This document shows, one piece after another, positions 16,814 through 25,139 of a stretch of 64,000 bases of DNA. Position 1 is the stretch's first letter. The number at the start of each line of letters is the position of its first letter. This DNA is from CBDCRK01 sp965220955 (lineage in GTDB: Bacteria; Desulfobacterota; Binatia; Bin18; CBDCRK01). The position numbers were made by a program, and so were the translations under genes. The notes under the pieces were generated by a model. The model did no database searches. It was not told where the DNA came from and saw nothing but the letters and a program-made list of their open reading frames with translations. Location of the stretch: positions 186,001 to 250,000 of the forward strand of contig CBDCRK010000030.1 of NCBI GenBank assembly GCA_965220955.1. The letters run 5' to 3'.

Positions 16814-17830
16814 ATGCGTTACATTATCTACGGAGCCGGAGGCGTTGGTGCGACTATCGGCGGTCGCCTGTTCCACAACGGTTATAAAGTGGTGTTTATT
16901 TGCCGGGGAAAGCACCTTGCTGCGATCCAGCAGCGGGGACTAACGCTTAAGACTCCAACAGAGACCCTGCAGCTTGCGGTTCCCGTAGTCGGCCATCCCA
17001 ACGAAATTCGTTTTACCCCAGGGGATATAGTCTTTTTGGTTATGAAGTCGCAGGATACCGAGATGGCTCTCAGGGACCTAGAAGAGGCTGGAGGGAACGA
17101 TGGGGCAGCCTACCGCGGGGCGGCCTACCGCGGGGCGGCCTACCGCCTTCCCGTGGTGTGCTGCCAAAATGGGGTGGACAACGAGCGTATGGCCCTGAGG
17201 CGGTTTGCCCGGGTCTATGGGATGGTAGTGTGGCTTCCGGCCACTTATCTTGAACCCGGAATTGTATATAACGAGGCTGTTCCTGTTGGTGGGATCTTGG
17301 ACCTGGGTTGTTATCCGGAAGGAACCGACGACTTAGCAACTCAGATGGCGGCTGATCTTAGCCGCAGCGGGCTTAGTTCTCGACCGGACCCCCACATTAT
17401 GCGCTGGAAATACACCAAACTTCTAAGCAATATCCGTAACGCCCTGCAGGCGGTCTGTGGTTATGAAGTCCAGGCTCCGGATTTTGTCCGGGCTCTGCGG
17501 GAAGAAGCTGTAGCCTGTTACCGTGCCGCCGGGATTGACTTTGCTCCCGAAGAGGAACTGCGCCAGCGTATAAGCTCAGAGATCCGGGTCACTGAGGTCG
17601 AGGGGCATTCTCGTCAGGGAGGGTCTTCTTGGCAGAGCCTGGCACGGGGTCTTCGCTCTGTTGAAGCCGATTTCCTTAACGGAGAGATTGTCCTTTTGGG
17701 TTCTCTCCACGGAATTCCCACCCCCTATAACCGCCTGATACAAAAGGTGGCCAACCAGGTCGCCCGTGAAGGAAAGCCCTCGGGCAGCATAAAAATCGCA
17801 GAGTTGAGGCAGAGGCTGAGCGCAGGGTAG
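16814..17830 (+). CDS. Ketopantoate reductase-like (ApbA/PanE) NADPH enzyme
   Basis: A 338-residue ApbA/PanE-family protein: Rossmann start MRYIIYGAGGVGATIGGRL, VFLVMKSQDTEMAL, CCQNGVDNE and, near the C-terminus, the conserved KYTKLLSNIRNAL helix with the catalytic Lys. The family reduces 2-ketopantoate or related 2-keto acids. The position behind an FAD oxidoreductase suggests a catabolic keto acid as substrate. Codons near residue 97 form a threefold 15-bp repeat giving GAAYR three times, within a loop after the NADP-binding core; this makes the protein longer than usual by ten residues or so. Confidence 0.88.
   Translation: MRYIIYGAGGVGATIGGRLFHNGYKVVFICRGKHLAAIQQRGLTLKTPTETLQLAVPVVGHPNEIRFTPGDIVFLVMKSQDTEMALRDLEEAGGNDGAAYRGAAYRGAAYRLPVVCCQNGVDNERMALRRFARVYGMVVWLPATYLEPGIVYNEAVPVGGILDLGCYPEGTDDLATQMAADLSRSGLSSRPDPHIMRWKYTKLLSNIRNALQAVCGYEVQAPDFVRALREEAVACYRAAGIDFAPEEELRQRISSEIRVTEVEGHSRQGGSSWQSLARGLRSVEADFLNGEIVLLGSLHGIPTPYNRLIQKVANQVAREGKPSGSIKIAELRQRLSAG
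17102..17146 (+). repeat. 15-bp unit repeated three times in the PanE-like gene, fourth copy after the gene
   Basis: GGGGCGGCCTACCGC is present at 17102 (one mismatch), 17117 and 17132, and again, exactly, at 17848-17862, just past the stop codon. The first three stay in frame. The isolated fourth copy shows that the unit can also appear at a distance. Confidence 0.92.
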
Positions 17831-17950
17831 GAGCCGTCAGTATCATTGGGGCGGCCTACCGCTTTATTCATGCTCTCTTGCCACATTTGTGTTGGTGCCG
17901 CCTTTAGGTAGGTTCCCCATCTTCACAGCCGATAAGTCACAAGAACCTAT

Positions 17951-18119
17951 GCTATGGAAACACATCGTAGTTACGGCGCTCACATTCACCACCTGTTTTG
18001 TTTCCCCAGCAGACGCCTACCGCCCTTTCACCTCTGAGGATGCTAGTGTGTCAACAAAGGGAGAGGTCAATATTGAATATGGTCATGGGTTCATTTTTAA
18101 AGACAGAGGCACTCCAACT
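17951..18119 (+). pseudogene. Remnant of an outer-membrane barrel N-terminus
   Basis: ATG at 17951 begins a signal-peptide-like segment (LTFTTCFVSPADA) followed by YRPFTSEDASVSTKGEVNIE, which has the form of the mature start of transporter-like outer-membrane beta-barrels (RPF.T.DA...KG). After about 56 residues it runs, in frame, straight into the signal peptide of the next gene. A barrel would need several hundred more residues, so this is most simply a truncated gene. Confidence 0.5.
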
Positions 18120-18842
18120 ATGAAAAGCATCTTACTTTCTGTAGCTTTGGCGCTGGTGCCGGCCTGTGAACGGATCTACGCCCAGGAGGCTACGCCCCGC
18201 AAACAGCCTGGTGCTGAGATGACCCTCTACACGCCAGGACAGCATGACCTCTATGATGGTCACTTTGTGTTGTCAGCCGGCCGGATCTTCCAAGTGGGAC
18301 GGCTCAATGATCCACCTGGTTGGGATCACATGGGCAATGACGCTTCGAACGTATACCCCATAGAGGGATTAGTCGAAATTGACGTGGACGAGATTAAAAA
18401 TACCGGCCATTTTGTTGCCCGACTCAAGGTTCCGGAGGGTGACCTGATCCTGGAATTTGACCGGTTTCACGAATTTAGTCCCTGCCAGAACGGAGGGGTA
18501 GTAGCCTATATCTACGAGCACGGTGATTCGGGGTGTGGTGATACGAACTGGCCAAAAACTTTCATCCACATTGCTGGCTGGGGATACGGGTACGCAACGC
18601 TAAACGGAAAACCACTCTACAAGAACTACGAAATGCACTTTATGGTCACCCAGGGCATTCGCAACCGCAAGACGCTGCAGGTGAACTACCCCCTGCTGAA
18701 CAAGAAATCGCCGGCCGGGGAGGTGAATCCGGCAACCCAGCAGCTGGATTTTTACATCCGCAGCCCTGAGGTGGACCCACGCAATAACCCAACACGCAAG
18801 GTCTTCGACCACTTTTTCGCCATGGAAGTGACGTGGAATTAG
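18120..18842 (+). CDS. Secreted protein of unknown function
   Basis: A 240-residue protein with its own signal peptide (MKSILLSVALALVPACERIYAQ), which is why the start is placed at 18120 although the frame is open back to 17889. The mature part is rich in aromatic and acidic residues with no family I recognise; visible segments are YDGHFVLSAGRIFQVGRL, PPGWDHMGND and CGDTNWPKTFIHIAGWGYG. It looks like an all-beta periplasmic domain. A degraded copy of the residues around YDGH...WDHMG lies at about 20143-20233, beyond the chromate transporter gene. Confidence 0.65.
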   Translation: MKSILLSVALALVPACERIYAQEATPRKQPGAEMTLYTPGQHDLYDGHFVLSAGRIFQVGRLNDPPGWDHMGNDASNVYPIEGLVEIDVDEIKNTGHFVARLKVPEGDLILEFDRFHEFSPCQNGGVVAYIYEHGDSGCGDTNWPKTFIHIAGWGYGYATLNGKPLYKNYEMHFMVTQGIRNRKTLQVNYPLLNKKSPAGEVNPATQQLDFYIRSPEVDPRNNPTRKVFDHFFAMEVTWN

Positions 18843-18849
18843 AGAAGTA

Positions 18850-20040
18850 ATGTGTCAATCCACCACTCCTGCCCCGGCATCGGCTTCGTTAAAGGGTCTC
18901 GCGTTCCTCTTTTTCAGACTCGGCGTCACAGCCTTTGGAGGTCCGGCCGCCCACATCGCAATGATGGAGGACGAGGTCGTCCGCCGCTACGGTTGGCTCT
19001 CCCGCGAAGAGTTCTTGGACCTCCTTGGTGCCACCCATCTGATTCCAGGCCCAAACTCGACCGAGATGGCGATACATATCGGACGCCACCGGGCGGGCTG
19101 GGCCGGTCTCCTTGTCGCAGGTGCCTGCTTCATCCTTCCTGCATCGATCTTGGTCATGGGCGTGGCTTGGGCGTATGTGAGATTTGGGACGCTACCCCAA
19201 GCTACCGGTCTTCTTTATGGAGTGAAACCCGTCATTATCGCGGTTGTTTTGCAGGCGCTCTGGAGTCTTGGACGCACTGCTGTGAAGACCAAGTCCTTGG
19301 CAATTATTGGTCTGGTTGCCATGGTTCTGAGTTTCCTGGGCATCAATGAATTGGTGGTCCTCTTTGGGGCCGGGACCGTCGTCGGTGTTGGCCGGTGGAT
19401 CGGCCTTTGCTGGAAACAGAGGGGATCGTTCCTATCTGTCCTGTTCGCAATTACCCCGGTCGCTCCACTGGTGCAAGCCACAACAACAGGAACAACGGCA
19501 GCTATGCCGTTCGGTTTGTGGCCGTTATTCCTCTTTTTCTGCAAAGTGGGTTCGGTGCTTTTCGGAAGTGGCTATGTGCTTCTGGCCTTCTTGCGTGCAG
19601 ATCTTGTGGAGCGCTGGGGGTGGATGACCGAGGCACAACTCCTGGACGCCATCGCCGTTGGCCAGGTGACGCCGGGACCTGTCTTCACCACCGCCGCCTT
19701 CATTGGCTATGTACTCGCCGGGCCTTTGGGCGCGCTTCTTACGACCATCGGAATATTCTTGCCTGCGTTCTTCTTCGTAGCAATCAGTGGTCCACTAGTG
19801 CCACTCTTTCGTAAGTCTCCGACTGCCGGGGCGTTCCTCGACGGCCTCAATGTGGCTTCTCTGGCACTCATGGCTGTTGTGACCTGGCAGCTTGGCCGAG
19901 CGGCGCTTGTCGACCTCACAACAGGCGCGCTGGCATTCACCAGCGCCGTCATGTTAATCTATTTCCGTGTGAACGCGGCGTGGCTTGTTCTTGGTGGAGC
20001 CCTTATTGGTCTCCTTGTCTTCCCGTTAGGCGCACCATGA
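18850..20040 (+). CDS. chrA: Chromate transporter (ChrA family)
   Basis: A 396-residue, strongly hydrophobic protein made of two homologous CHR domains: FRLGVTAFGGPAAHIAMMEDE with LIPGPNSTEMAIHIG in the first half, and FCKVGSVLFGSGYVLLAF with VGQVTPGPVFTTAAFIGY in the second. Both the FGGP/FGSG and the PGP motifs are typical of long-chain ChrA proteins, which export chromate across the inner membrane. It starts seven bases after the secreted protein gene. A small open frame (20037) overlaps its stop. Confidence 0.93.
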   Translation: MCQSTTPAPASASLKGLAFLFFRLGVTAFGGPAAHIAMMEDEVVRRYGWLSREEFLDLLGATHLIPGPNSTEMAIHIGRHRAGWAGLLVAGACFILPASILVMGVAWAYVRFGTLPQATGLLYGVKPVIIAVVLQALWSLGRTAVKTKSLAIIGLVAMVLSFLGINELVVLFGAGTVVGVGRWIGLCWKQRGSFLSVLFAITPVAPLVQATTTGTTAAMPFGLWPLFLFFCKVGSVLFGSGYVLLAFLRADLVERWGWMTEAQLLDAIAVGQVTPGPVFTTAAFIGYVLAGPLGALLTTIGIFLPAFFFVAISGPLVPLFRKSPTAGAFLDGLNVASLALMAVVTWQLGRAALVDLTTGALAFTSAVMLIYFRVNAAWLVLGGALIGLLVFPLGAP

Positions 20041-20276
20041 ACTTAAGAGCGCTTAACAAGAAGAAAAAAATCAGAAGTGATAATGCCATGACCTCCGGCC
20101 GGCAATCGGGGAATCGAGAATGTGATTGTTGCGCTGACGGATATGACGGTCACTGTATGTTGTCAGCCAGCCGCGTCTACCAGGCGGGACGGCTCAACGA
20201 TTCACCTGGTTGGGATCACATGGGCAGTAACGTTGCAGTGGAAGTAGGCAAGTGCCGTATCAATGTGCGGCAGTGA
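20037..20276 (+). pseudogene. Decayed partial copy of the 18120 gene
   Basis: The reading frame from the ATG overlapping the chrA stop encodes about 79 residues. From about 20143 to 20233 the DNA closely matches 18251-18346 (YDGHCMLSASRVYQAGRLND and GWDHMGS against YDGHFVLSAGRIFQVGRLND and GWDHMGN). The sequences before and after are unrelated. The fragment therefore derives from a duplicated and mostly deleted copy of the secreted protein gene; the chromate transporter gene lies between the two. Confidence 0.75.
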
Positions 20277-20294
20277 ACGTGGGAGAAGGTGCGC

Positions 20295-20582
20295 ATGGCA
20301 CTTGCAGAGCAACTGAGGCAGATTGCCCACACGCTCCGTCAACATATTGCTCTCTATGCCGCCCTCTATCAAGATCCACGCACTCCGCGTAGTGCTCGCC
20401 TCCTCCTCTGGGCAGCCCTGGCCTATATAGCGCTCCCTTTTGACCTTATCCCGGACTTTATTCCGGTCATTGGGCATCTCGACGATGTTGTTATTGTGCC
20501 GGGGTTGATCCTTCTGGCGCTGTGGTTTGTACCCTCGGAGGTGTATACCGAGCACCATCAGAGGCTGTTCAAGGAAGAGTGA
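20295..20582 (+). CDS. DUF1232 (YkvA-type) small membrane protein
   Basis: A 95-residue protein with the DUF1232 signature: DPRTPRSARLLLWAALAYIA, then LPFDLIPDFIPVIGHLDD, a hydrophobic helix pair with the conserved PxDLIPD motif. The ATG at 20295 has GGAGAAGG six bases upstream; a GTG two codons earlier is possible. The function of the family is not established. Confidence 0.9.
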   Translation: MALAEQLRQIAHTLRQHIALYAALYQDPRTPRSARLLLWAALAYIALPFDLIPDFIPVIGHLDDVVIVPGLILLALWFVPSEVYTEHHQRLFKEE

Positions 20583-20623
20583 TGGGGGGAGGAAAAGACA
20601 AGAAGCGCAAGCGAAAACAGGGG

Positions 20624-20902
20624 TTAACGATAGACCTCCCGGCGGTGGCCGACCCGAAAGACAGTCACTACCTTTTCCTTGAAGTCGATGGTGTAGAGGA
20701 TCCGGTACTCACCTTGGTCCACCCGAAAGCCTTTGCGTCCGGGCACTTTTGGATCACGATATCCCCTGAGCTGCTCGCTGTCGTGTGGGCGGGGGTCTTG
20801 AGAGAGTTGGAAGATGCGGAGTGCTACCTGCCGAAAGATTTTGGCCTCCAGGCTGGCTAGCTCTTTGATCACACGTCGGTCAATACGGAGGTCAAAGAGC
20901 AT
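20624..20902 (-). CDS. RelE/ParE-type toxin
   Basis: A 92-residue protein of the RelE/ParE superfamily: an N-terminal helix pair (RRVIKELASLEAKIFRQV), LRGYRDPKVPGRKGFRV and the strand YRILYTIDFKEKVVTVFRVGHRREVY ending in the His-Arg-x-x-x-Tyr pattern of RelE-like ribosome-dependent mRNA interferases. Its ATG directly abuts the stop codon of the antitoxin gene. The 3' end converges on the DUF1232 gene. Confidence 0.9.
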   Translation of the reverse strand: MLFDLRIDRRVIKELASLEAKIFRQVALRIFQLSQDPRPHDSEQLRGYRDPKVPGRKGFRVDQGEYRILYTIDFKEKVVTVFRVGHRREVYR

Positions 20903-21199
20903 CTATTTAGCCTTTTTGTCCTCCACCTTACTAGAGATACGAGACCGCTTACGGCTTTTCTCCCAGCTCTGCGCTAGCTCTGCAAATGTTCCAGTGCCAG
21001 AGGAAGTTTGTACGGCTTCAGCCAGAAGACGAGCATCTCGCTCGTCCTCGATCTGGCGAAGCTTTTCTAGCTCCTCAGCCGCAATGAGGACAACTTCAGC
21101 TTTGCCTCTGGTGCCTATAGAGATAGTCTCTCCTTTGTACGCAGCCTGCTTTACTAACTCTGAGAAGCGAGCCTTTGCCTCAGCGATGCTGTACACCAT
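20903..21199 (-). CDS. Phd/YefM-type antitoxin
   Basis: A 98-residue protein: MVYSIAEAKARFSELVKQAA and GETISIGTRGKAEVVLIAAEE are the DNA-binding, dimerising fold of Phd/YefM antitoxins, with a charged, probably disordered C-terminal tail that would wrap the toxin. The start at 21199 is the family start; the open frame upstream is not conserved-looking. It lies directly before the RelE-like gene; antitoxin and complex are expected to repress the operon. Confidence 0.88.
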   Translation of the reverse strand: MVYSIAEAKARFSELVKQAAYKGETISIGTRGKAEVVLIAAEELEKLRQIEDERDARLLAEAVQTSSGTGTFAELAQSWEKSRKRSRISSKVEDKKAK

Positions 21200-21341
21200 A
21201 AATGTCCTTATCTGACCTTTTTGACCATCATAGTCAGAAAGGTCCTCAAGAACAAGTTTCTCCGTCAACACCACAGGGTGCGGGTTTTAATCTTTCGGGG
21301 GGACATCTCCTACTAAGAGTCCATACGAAGACTAATGTAGA

Positions 21342-21358
21342 GCAGGCTTCTAGCCTGC
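21342..21358. repeat. Small intergenic palindrome
   Basis: GCAGGCT-tct-AGCCTGC forms a perfect 7-bp stem with a 3-nt loop. It lies between the antitoxin start and the end of a DUF1329-like gene. It is similar in style to dispersed GCAGGCT...AGCCTGC palindromes seen in many bacterial genomes, but no second copy is visible in this window. Confidence 0.6.
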
Positions 21359-21405
21359 AAACAGGCAGACGAGGACGTTGGCGCTATGACTCTTTGTATA
21401 GCCCC

Positions 21406-22722
21406 TTACGGGGATTTGACTTTTACCACCGGTTCAAACACCAGGTGCCCGGCTGCTTCCTGGGCCTGGATTCGTTCTTCCAGATCGGTAGGTATTTCTA
21501 TCCGTCGATCCTGGGGAAATTTTTCCCGGTGGAGGAGGGGGCGTAAATAGAATTCCTGTGGGGAGCGTGCTTCTTCCAATATCTTGAGAGGAGCCAAGAA
21601 CCATCCCCGGCGCATAAAGTCCGGGCTAAACAGTACCTGGCGGTCTTTTTCTGACCATTCTCTGGGCTCAAAGTTATCATGAATGCTGTAGCTCATGAGG
21701 TCGAGGGAAAGGTCGTAGTAGATGGTCAGCGCCGAGGCATATCCTCGTTCTTTAAGCTTAGGGTTAACCGGGATAGCGGTTCGGACTTCTATCTTAACCA
21801 GCTTCCCCTCTGGATCATAGCTCTCAATGCGCAGGGGATAGAAGTGGTGGCGATCAAGCCAGTAGATCAACTTTGGTGTTGGATAGTTAGGAAGCCACTC
21901 CTCCTGGGCAGTTGCAGCCACCACATAACACGCAACTCCTCCCTCAGCCGTATAATAAGGATACTCATCTCCCAGCATCTTGAGTTCCGTTACCGGCATC
22001 TCGGTGAAAGCACTATTGGTTTCAGCCAGAGCAATGGTCGAGCGGGTGTTGGGAAAGCGTACGGTTTCATAGAGCACGTCCATGCCCAAAAGACGCCAGG
22101 AATACTCCCAGGCATCGCGGCCGGTTACGTCGTCCATGGACTGAACGTTGTTGGGGAACCGGTCTCCGCGCCGCGGCTGGGGCATGCGGCGAACCCGGCG
22201 TTGCGCAGGCGAATAAATAAAAAAGTCTAGCCGTGTAGAAAACGTCTGGTCCGTACGATAGCCAGCCTGGAGGAATTGATTGCCATAATCCTCGGGCGGA
22301 GCCGTATCCTGAAAGAGCCAGCGGAAATACTCCTCGCCTGGAGAGGTGGAATAGAGGTATCCGGCCAACCCCTCCTGAGGAGTATAGAGCACCACCCCCG
22401 CGGTCTTGCCCTGTCTAAGGTAGCCACCGCTAGTCATAGAGCCATAGGCATCGGCCATGGCGCAGGACCAGCGGGGTATATGAGAAAACTCCATTGCCCG
22501 GTACCCCATTTCCTCGACCGTATAAGGGGGAGAGAAGGGGTAGGGTTCTGCTGGCAGATAGGGGATCTGGGCATGACGTGGGGTGTTGGTGCGTGGGTCG
22601 ATCTCGGCTTGTTCCGCCTCGGTCAACTCACTAGCGAGTTTCCAGGTGGGCGCAGTGTTTGCTTGGCTGGGTTGAAAGGGGAGAAACAGCAGAAATGCCA
22701 CTAAGATAATTTGTAAAGTCAT
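21406..22722 (-). CDS. Exported DUF1329-like protein, paralogue B
   Basis: A 438-residue protein with signal peptide (MTLQIILVAFLLFLPFQPSQA). The mature start PYLPAEPYPFSPPYTVEEMG and the blocks RRVRRMPQPRRGDRFPN, DDVTGRDAWEYSW and YSIHDNFEPREWSEKD parallel the proteins at 10018 and 48746. GGAGGAGG lies just before the ATG. It is the last gene of a minus-strand set: TetR regulator, SnoaL-like protein, membrane protein, DUF1329-like protein. The 24-75-bp spacing supports co-transcription under the TetR protein. Probably periplasmic or outer-membrane-facing; possibly handling hydrophobic substrates. Confidence 0.78.
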   Translation of the reverse strand: MTLQIILVAFLLFLPFQPSQANTAPTWKLASELTEAEQAEIDPRTNTPRHAQIPYLPAEPYPFSPPYTVEEMGYRAMEFSHIPRWSCAMADAYGSMTSGGYLRQGKTAGVVLYTPQEGLAGYLYSTSPGEEYFRWLFQDTAPPEDYGNQFLQAGYRTDQTFSTRLDFFIYSPAQRRVRRMPQPRRGDRFPNNVQSMDDVTGRDAWEYSWRLLGMDVLYETVRFPNTRSTIALAETNSAFTEMPVTELKMLGDEYPYYTAEGGVACYVVAATAQEEWLPNYPTPKLIYWLDRHHFYPLRIESYDPEGKLVKIEVRTAIPVNPKLKERGYASALTIYYDLSLDLMSYSIHDNFEPREWSEKDRQVLFSPDFMRRGWFLAPLKILEEARSPQEFYLRPLLHREKFPQDRRIEIPTDLEERIQAQEAAGHLVFEPVVKVKSP

Positions 22723-22745
22723 ACCTCCTCCAGCAGCCTATAGAC

Positions 22746-23309
22746 TTAGAGACGACTGACTTCCGCTGCAGACGCATGGGAGACTTTTTTGATCGCCTGG
22801 TACCCTGTCCCTAGTAAGTAGACGTGCAAAAAGAGTGCGCCCAAACCAACGATTACAAACGTGACCCCATTAAAGAGCAGAAAAGTAGGCAGAGGGGGCC
22901 AGCGAAAGGTGCCGAAACCAGAGCCATGCACTAGCTGGTCCATGTTAACTATTACAGCCCAGACAAAGGCTCCATGCAGAAGAAAAATGACCGTGTGCAA
23001 AACATACTCGTGGGTAGGAAAACCTCCAAGCGGTGCCCGGGACGTGTGCTCCATAGAAACATCCCAAAGGGTGATGAGCAAAATGAACGCCTGAACTACA
23101 AGGAAAAAGGCAAACCCCGCACTGCCCATTTCCACAAGGACCAACATGGTTGCAGTCAGTACCAGGCCCAAGGTCAACAGGGTGTGACTGATATGTTCAG
23201 TGAAACTTGAGGGGTGAGCGTGTAGGCGGTAACGATACAGGTGATTATACAAAGAATCAAAAGAGCCGATAAAGCCCCAGAGGAGCAACAACCATAATGG
23301 CGCTTCCAT
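22746..23309 (-). CDS. Integral membrane protein of unknown function
   Basis: A 187-residue protein with about five hydrophobic helices (LWLLLLWGFIGSFDSLYNH, LLTLGLVLTATMLVLVE, FAFFLVVQAFILLITLW, HTVIFLLHGAFVWAVIV, FVIVGLGALFLHVYLLG). Several His residues (YNHLYRYRLHAHP, HTSRAPLGGFPTHEYVLH) lie at helix ends and could bind metal or heme, but no family is recognised. The start at 23309 has GGAGG in the right place. It sits between the DUF1329-like and SnoaL-like genes. Confidence 0.75.
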   Translation of the reverse strand: MEAPLWLLLLWGFIGSFDSLYNHLYRYRLHAHPSSFTEHISHTLLTLGLVLTATMLVLVEMGSAGFAFFLVVQAFILLITLWDVSMEHTSRAPLGGFPTHEYVLHTVIFLLHGAFVWAVIVNMDQLVHGSGFGTFRWPPLPTFLLFNGVTFVIVGLGALFLHVYLLGTGYQAIKKVSHASAAEVSRL

Positions 23310-23341
23310 GATTTTCCTCCATAGCAAACCTGTGATTGCGG

Positions 23342-23710
23342 TTACGCCGCCTTAGCAGATACCGACCGGTGGTAATCGCGAATCTCCTTGATCTTGCCGT
23401 CTACTATCTCCACAATCTCTGCCCCGAGGGCCTCGAAGACCCTGCCATCCCGCGGGCGGGTGCCGTGAAAGAAGGATTCTGCTACGGCTTGGCCGTCATG
23501 ACCGGTGAGCGTGCGCAGGTCGCAGCGACCATCGGGTAACAGAGCAAAACCGGTTTCATAGTGACGCCGTACTTCCTCCCAGCCTTCAAAACGCCTCCCC
23601 TCATTGTCTACGATTAGGGCTTGCTTGTGAAAGCAGGCCATCACCCCGTCAATGTCATGGCGGTTAAAAGCATCAAAGTAACGCTGGATAAGTTCTTCTT
23701 CTTTTGTCAT
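23342..23710 (-). CDS. SnoaL-like (NTF2-fold) protein
   Basis: A 122-residue protein: ELIQRYFDAFNRHDIDGVMACF, ALIVDNEGRRFEGWEEVRRHY and VEIVDGKIKEIRDYH are the classic SnoaL-like pattern. AGGAGG precedes the ATG at 23710; the open frame extends upstream over the 3' end of the TetR gene but is not part of this protein. It is the second gene of the TetR-led group. Confidence 0.88.
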   Translation of the reverse strand: MTKEEELIQRYFDAFNRHDIDGVMACFHKQALIVDNEGRRFEGWEEVRRHYETGFALLPDGRCDLRTLTGHDGQAVAESFFHGTRPRDGRVFEALGAEIVEIVDGKIKEIRDYHRSVSAKAA

Positions 23711-23784
23711 GGCTTTTCCTCCTGGTAGTGTTGTTTGGTGACTATCTCCACCAGCGTATTTTTGGCTGCTTATACTGCCAAAAG

Positions 23785-24363
23785 TTATACTGCTAACATG
23801 CGCCAGCAACCTTCTGTCACCAAGGCAACGTAACGGCTTAAGCTTTCGCGATGCTGCCGGCGGACCCACGATAAAGCTACCCCACACAATGCCCCACTTA
23901 GCATGTCCGCTATCAGGCCCGGAAACCCCGCTCTCAGTTCTCCTCGGTTCTGTCCTTCTCTAATGAACTCTATGAAAATTTGCCGCACGCTAGGGACCTC
24001 GGAAGAGAGAAGAGATATGAACTTAGGCTCGTTTTCGCAGAAATAGAGAAAGGCCTCAGGATAGCTCTCGGCCGCCGTAAACTCCTGAAGAACAAGGCTG
24101 TGGAGCTTTCCCTTGGTACTTCCTGGGCCAGTCACTATCTGGTTTGCCTGCCGGCAGTGTGAGACATACCAGCTAAGAAAAATTTCGCGGGCGAGCTCTT
24201 CTTTGCCAGCAAAATGGCGGTAGATGGCGGCTTCCCGTACTCCGGCCGCTTCAGCAATTTCACGCATGCTAGTGCCGTTGATGCCCTGCTCGGCAAAGAG
24301 GCTTAGAGCGGCTCGTACAATCTCTGGCCGTTTGGTATGGGGTTTATGCTCAAAGATTTCCAT
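23785..24363 (-). CDS. TetR-family transcriptional regulator
   Basis: A 192-residue regulator with the N-terminal HTH IVRAALSLFAEQGINGTSMREIAEAAGVREAAIYRHFAGKEE (residues about 13-55) and a helical ligand-binding domain ending in LSGALCGVALSWVRRQHR. The start at 24363 directly follows an inverted repeat that could be its own operator. Gene order suggests it controls the downstream SnoaL-membrane-DUF1329 genes, probably in response to a hydrophobic ligand; the ligand is unknown. Confidence 0.9.
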   Translation of the reverse strand: MEIFEHKPHTKRPEIVRAALSLFAEQGINGTSMREIAEAAGVREAAIYRHFAGKEELAREIFLSWYVSHCRQANQIVTGPGSTKGKLHSLVLQEFTAAESYPEAFLYFCENEPKFISLLSSEVPSVRQIFIEFIREGQNRGELRAGFPGLIADMLSGALCGVALSWVRRQHRESLSRYVALVTEGCWRMLAV

Positions 24364-24367
24364 TGCG

Positions 24368-24405
24368 AGTGAACGATCACTAACAATATGGAACTTCACT
24401 GTCAA
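24368..24405 (-). promoter_or_regulatory. Promoter and palindromic operator before the TetR gene
   Basis: AGTGA-tcgt-TCACT (24368-24381) is a perfect 5-bp inverted repeat five bases before the start codon. On the minus strand a consensus TTGACA (24405-24400) lies upstream at a distance that would put the -10 region at the edge of the palindrome. Autoregulation is inferred. Confidence 0.45.
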
Positions 24406-24551
24406 GAGAGCCGCTACTTCTCGGACGTAAGAATTTTGTTTCATACCCGGCTAGAATGTATATTTTTTCTTGATCGGGACTAGCGGACCAGTAGTGCTTT
24501 GCCCTCTCATTCTGCTGTACCTATGAACCGGCTTGATGACTATACCCTCAG

Positions 24552-25139
24552 GTGTCAACCAAAGAGGGGGCTGATTCGTTAATACCAGTGAAAGGCGCGG
24601 AGAAAGTGGAGAGCTTGAAAGCTATACCAGACGAGCAGGTACACTATGAAGGACTTTACCAAGAACACCGCGCGCGGGTGGTGTGGCTATGCCGCCTTCT
24701 GCTGGTGGACCCCCACGAAGCCGAGGAGGTTGGGCAAGAGGTCTTTCTCAAGCTTTTTCGGGAATTCCAGGCTCAAAGCCGGCCCATAGCCTGGGGGCCG
24801 TGGCTTACACGGGTCACTATTAATGCCTGTCGTGACCGACAGCGTTCGGGATGGTGGAAGTGGTGGCGAGAGGGCAACGAAGAATTCCAGGAAGAGAAAT
24901 TCTCTAGCCCTGATTGCACCCCAGAGGAGGAAGTCCTCAGCCGGGAGGAGCGTGAGCGGGTCTGGCGCTCCTTTCGGGGACTTTCCTCTCGTCAGCAAGA
25001 GGTCTTTGTCTTGCGCCACCTGGAAGGCTGGTCCACCGAAGAAGCTGCTGAAGCCTTGGGTCTTACCCCCGGCAGTGTAAAGCGCCATCTTTTTCGGGCC
25101 GTTCGCCAGTTACGTAGGGCGTTAGGAGATCGCTCATGA
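24552..25139 (+). CDS. ECF-type RNA polymerase sigma factor
   Basis: A 195-residue sigma factor. Region 2 is HYEGLYQEHRARVVWLCRLL with EAEEVGQEVFLKLF; region 4 is LSSRQQEVFVLRHLEGWSTEEAAEALGLTPGSVKRHLFRA. The GTG at 24552 is taken as start; a GTG at 24588 is also possible. The anti-sigma gene overlaps its stop by four bases, and a Spy/CpxP-like gene follows, so this is an envelope- or metal-stress regulon of the CnrYXH or ZraP type. Confidence 0.92.
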   Translation: MSTKEGADSLIPVKGAEKVESLKAIPDEQVHYEGLYQEHRARVVWLCRLLLVDPHEAEEVGQEVFLKLFREFQAQSRPIAWGPWLTRVTINACRDRQRSGWWKWWREGNEEFQEEKFSSPDCTPEEEVLSREERERVWRSFRGLSSRQQEVFVLRHLEGWSTEEAAEALGLTPGSVKRHLFRAVRQLRRALGDRS

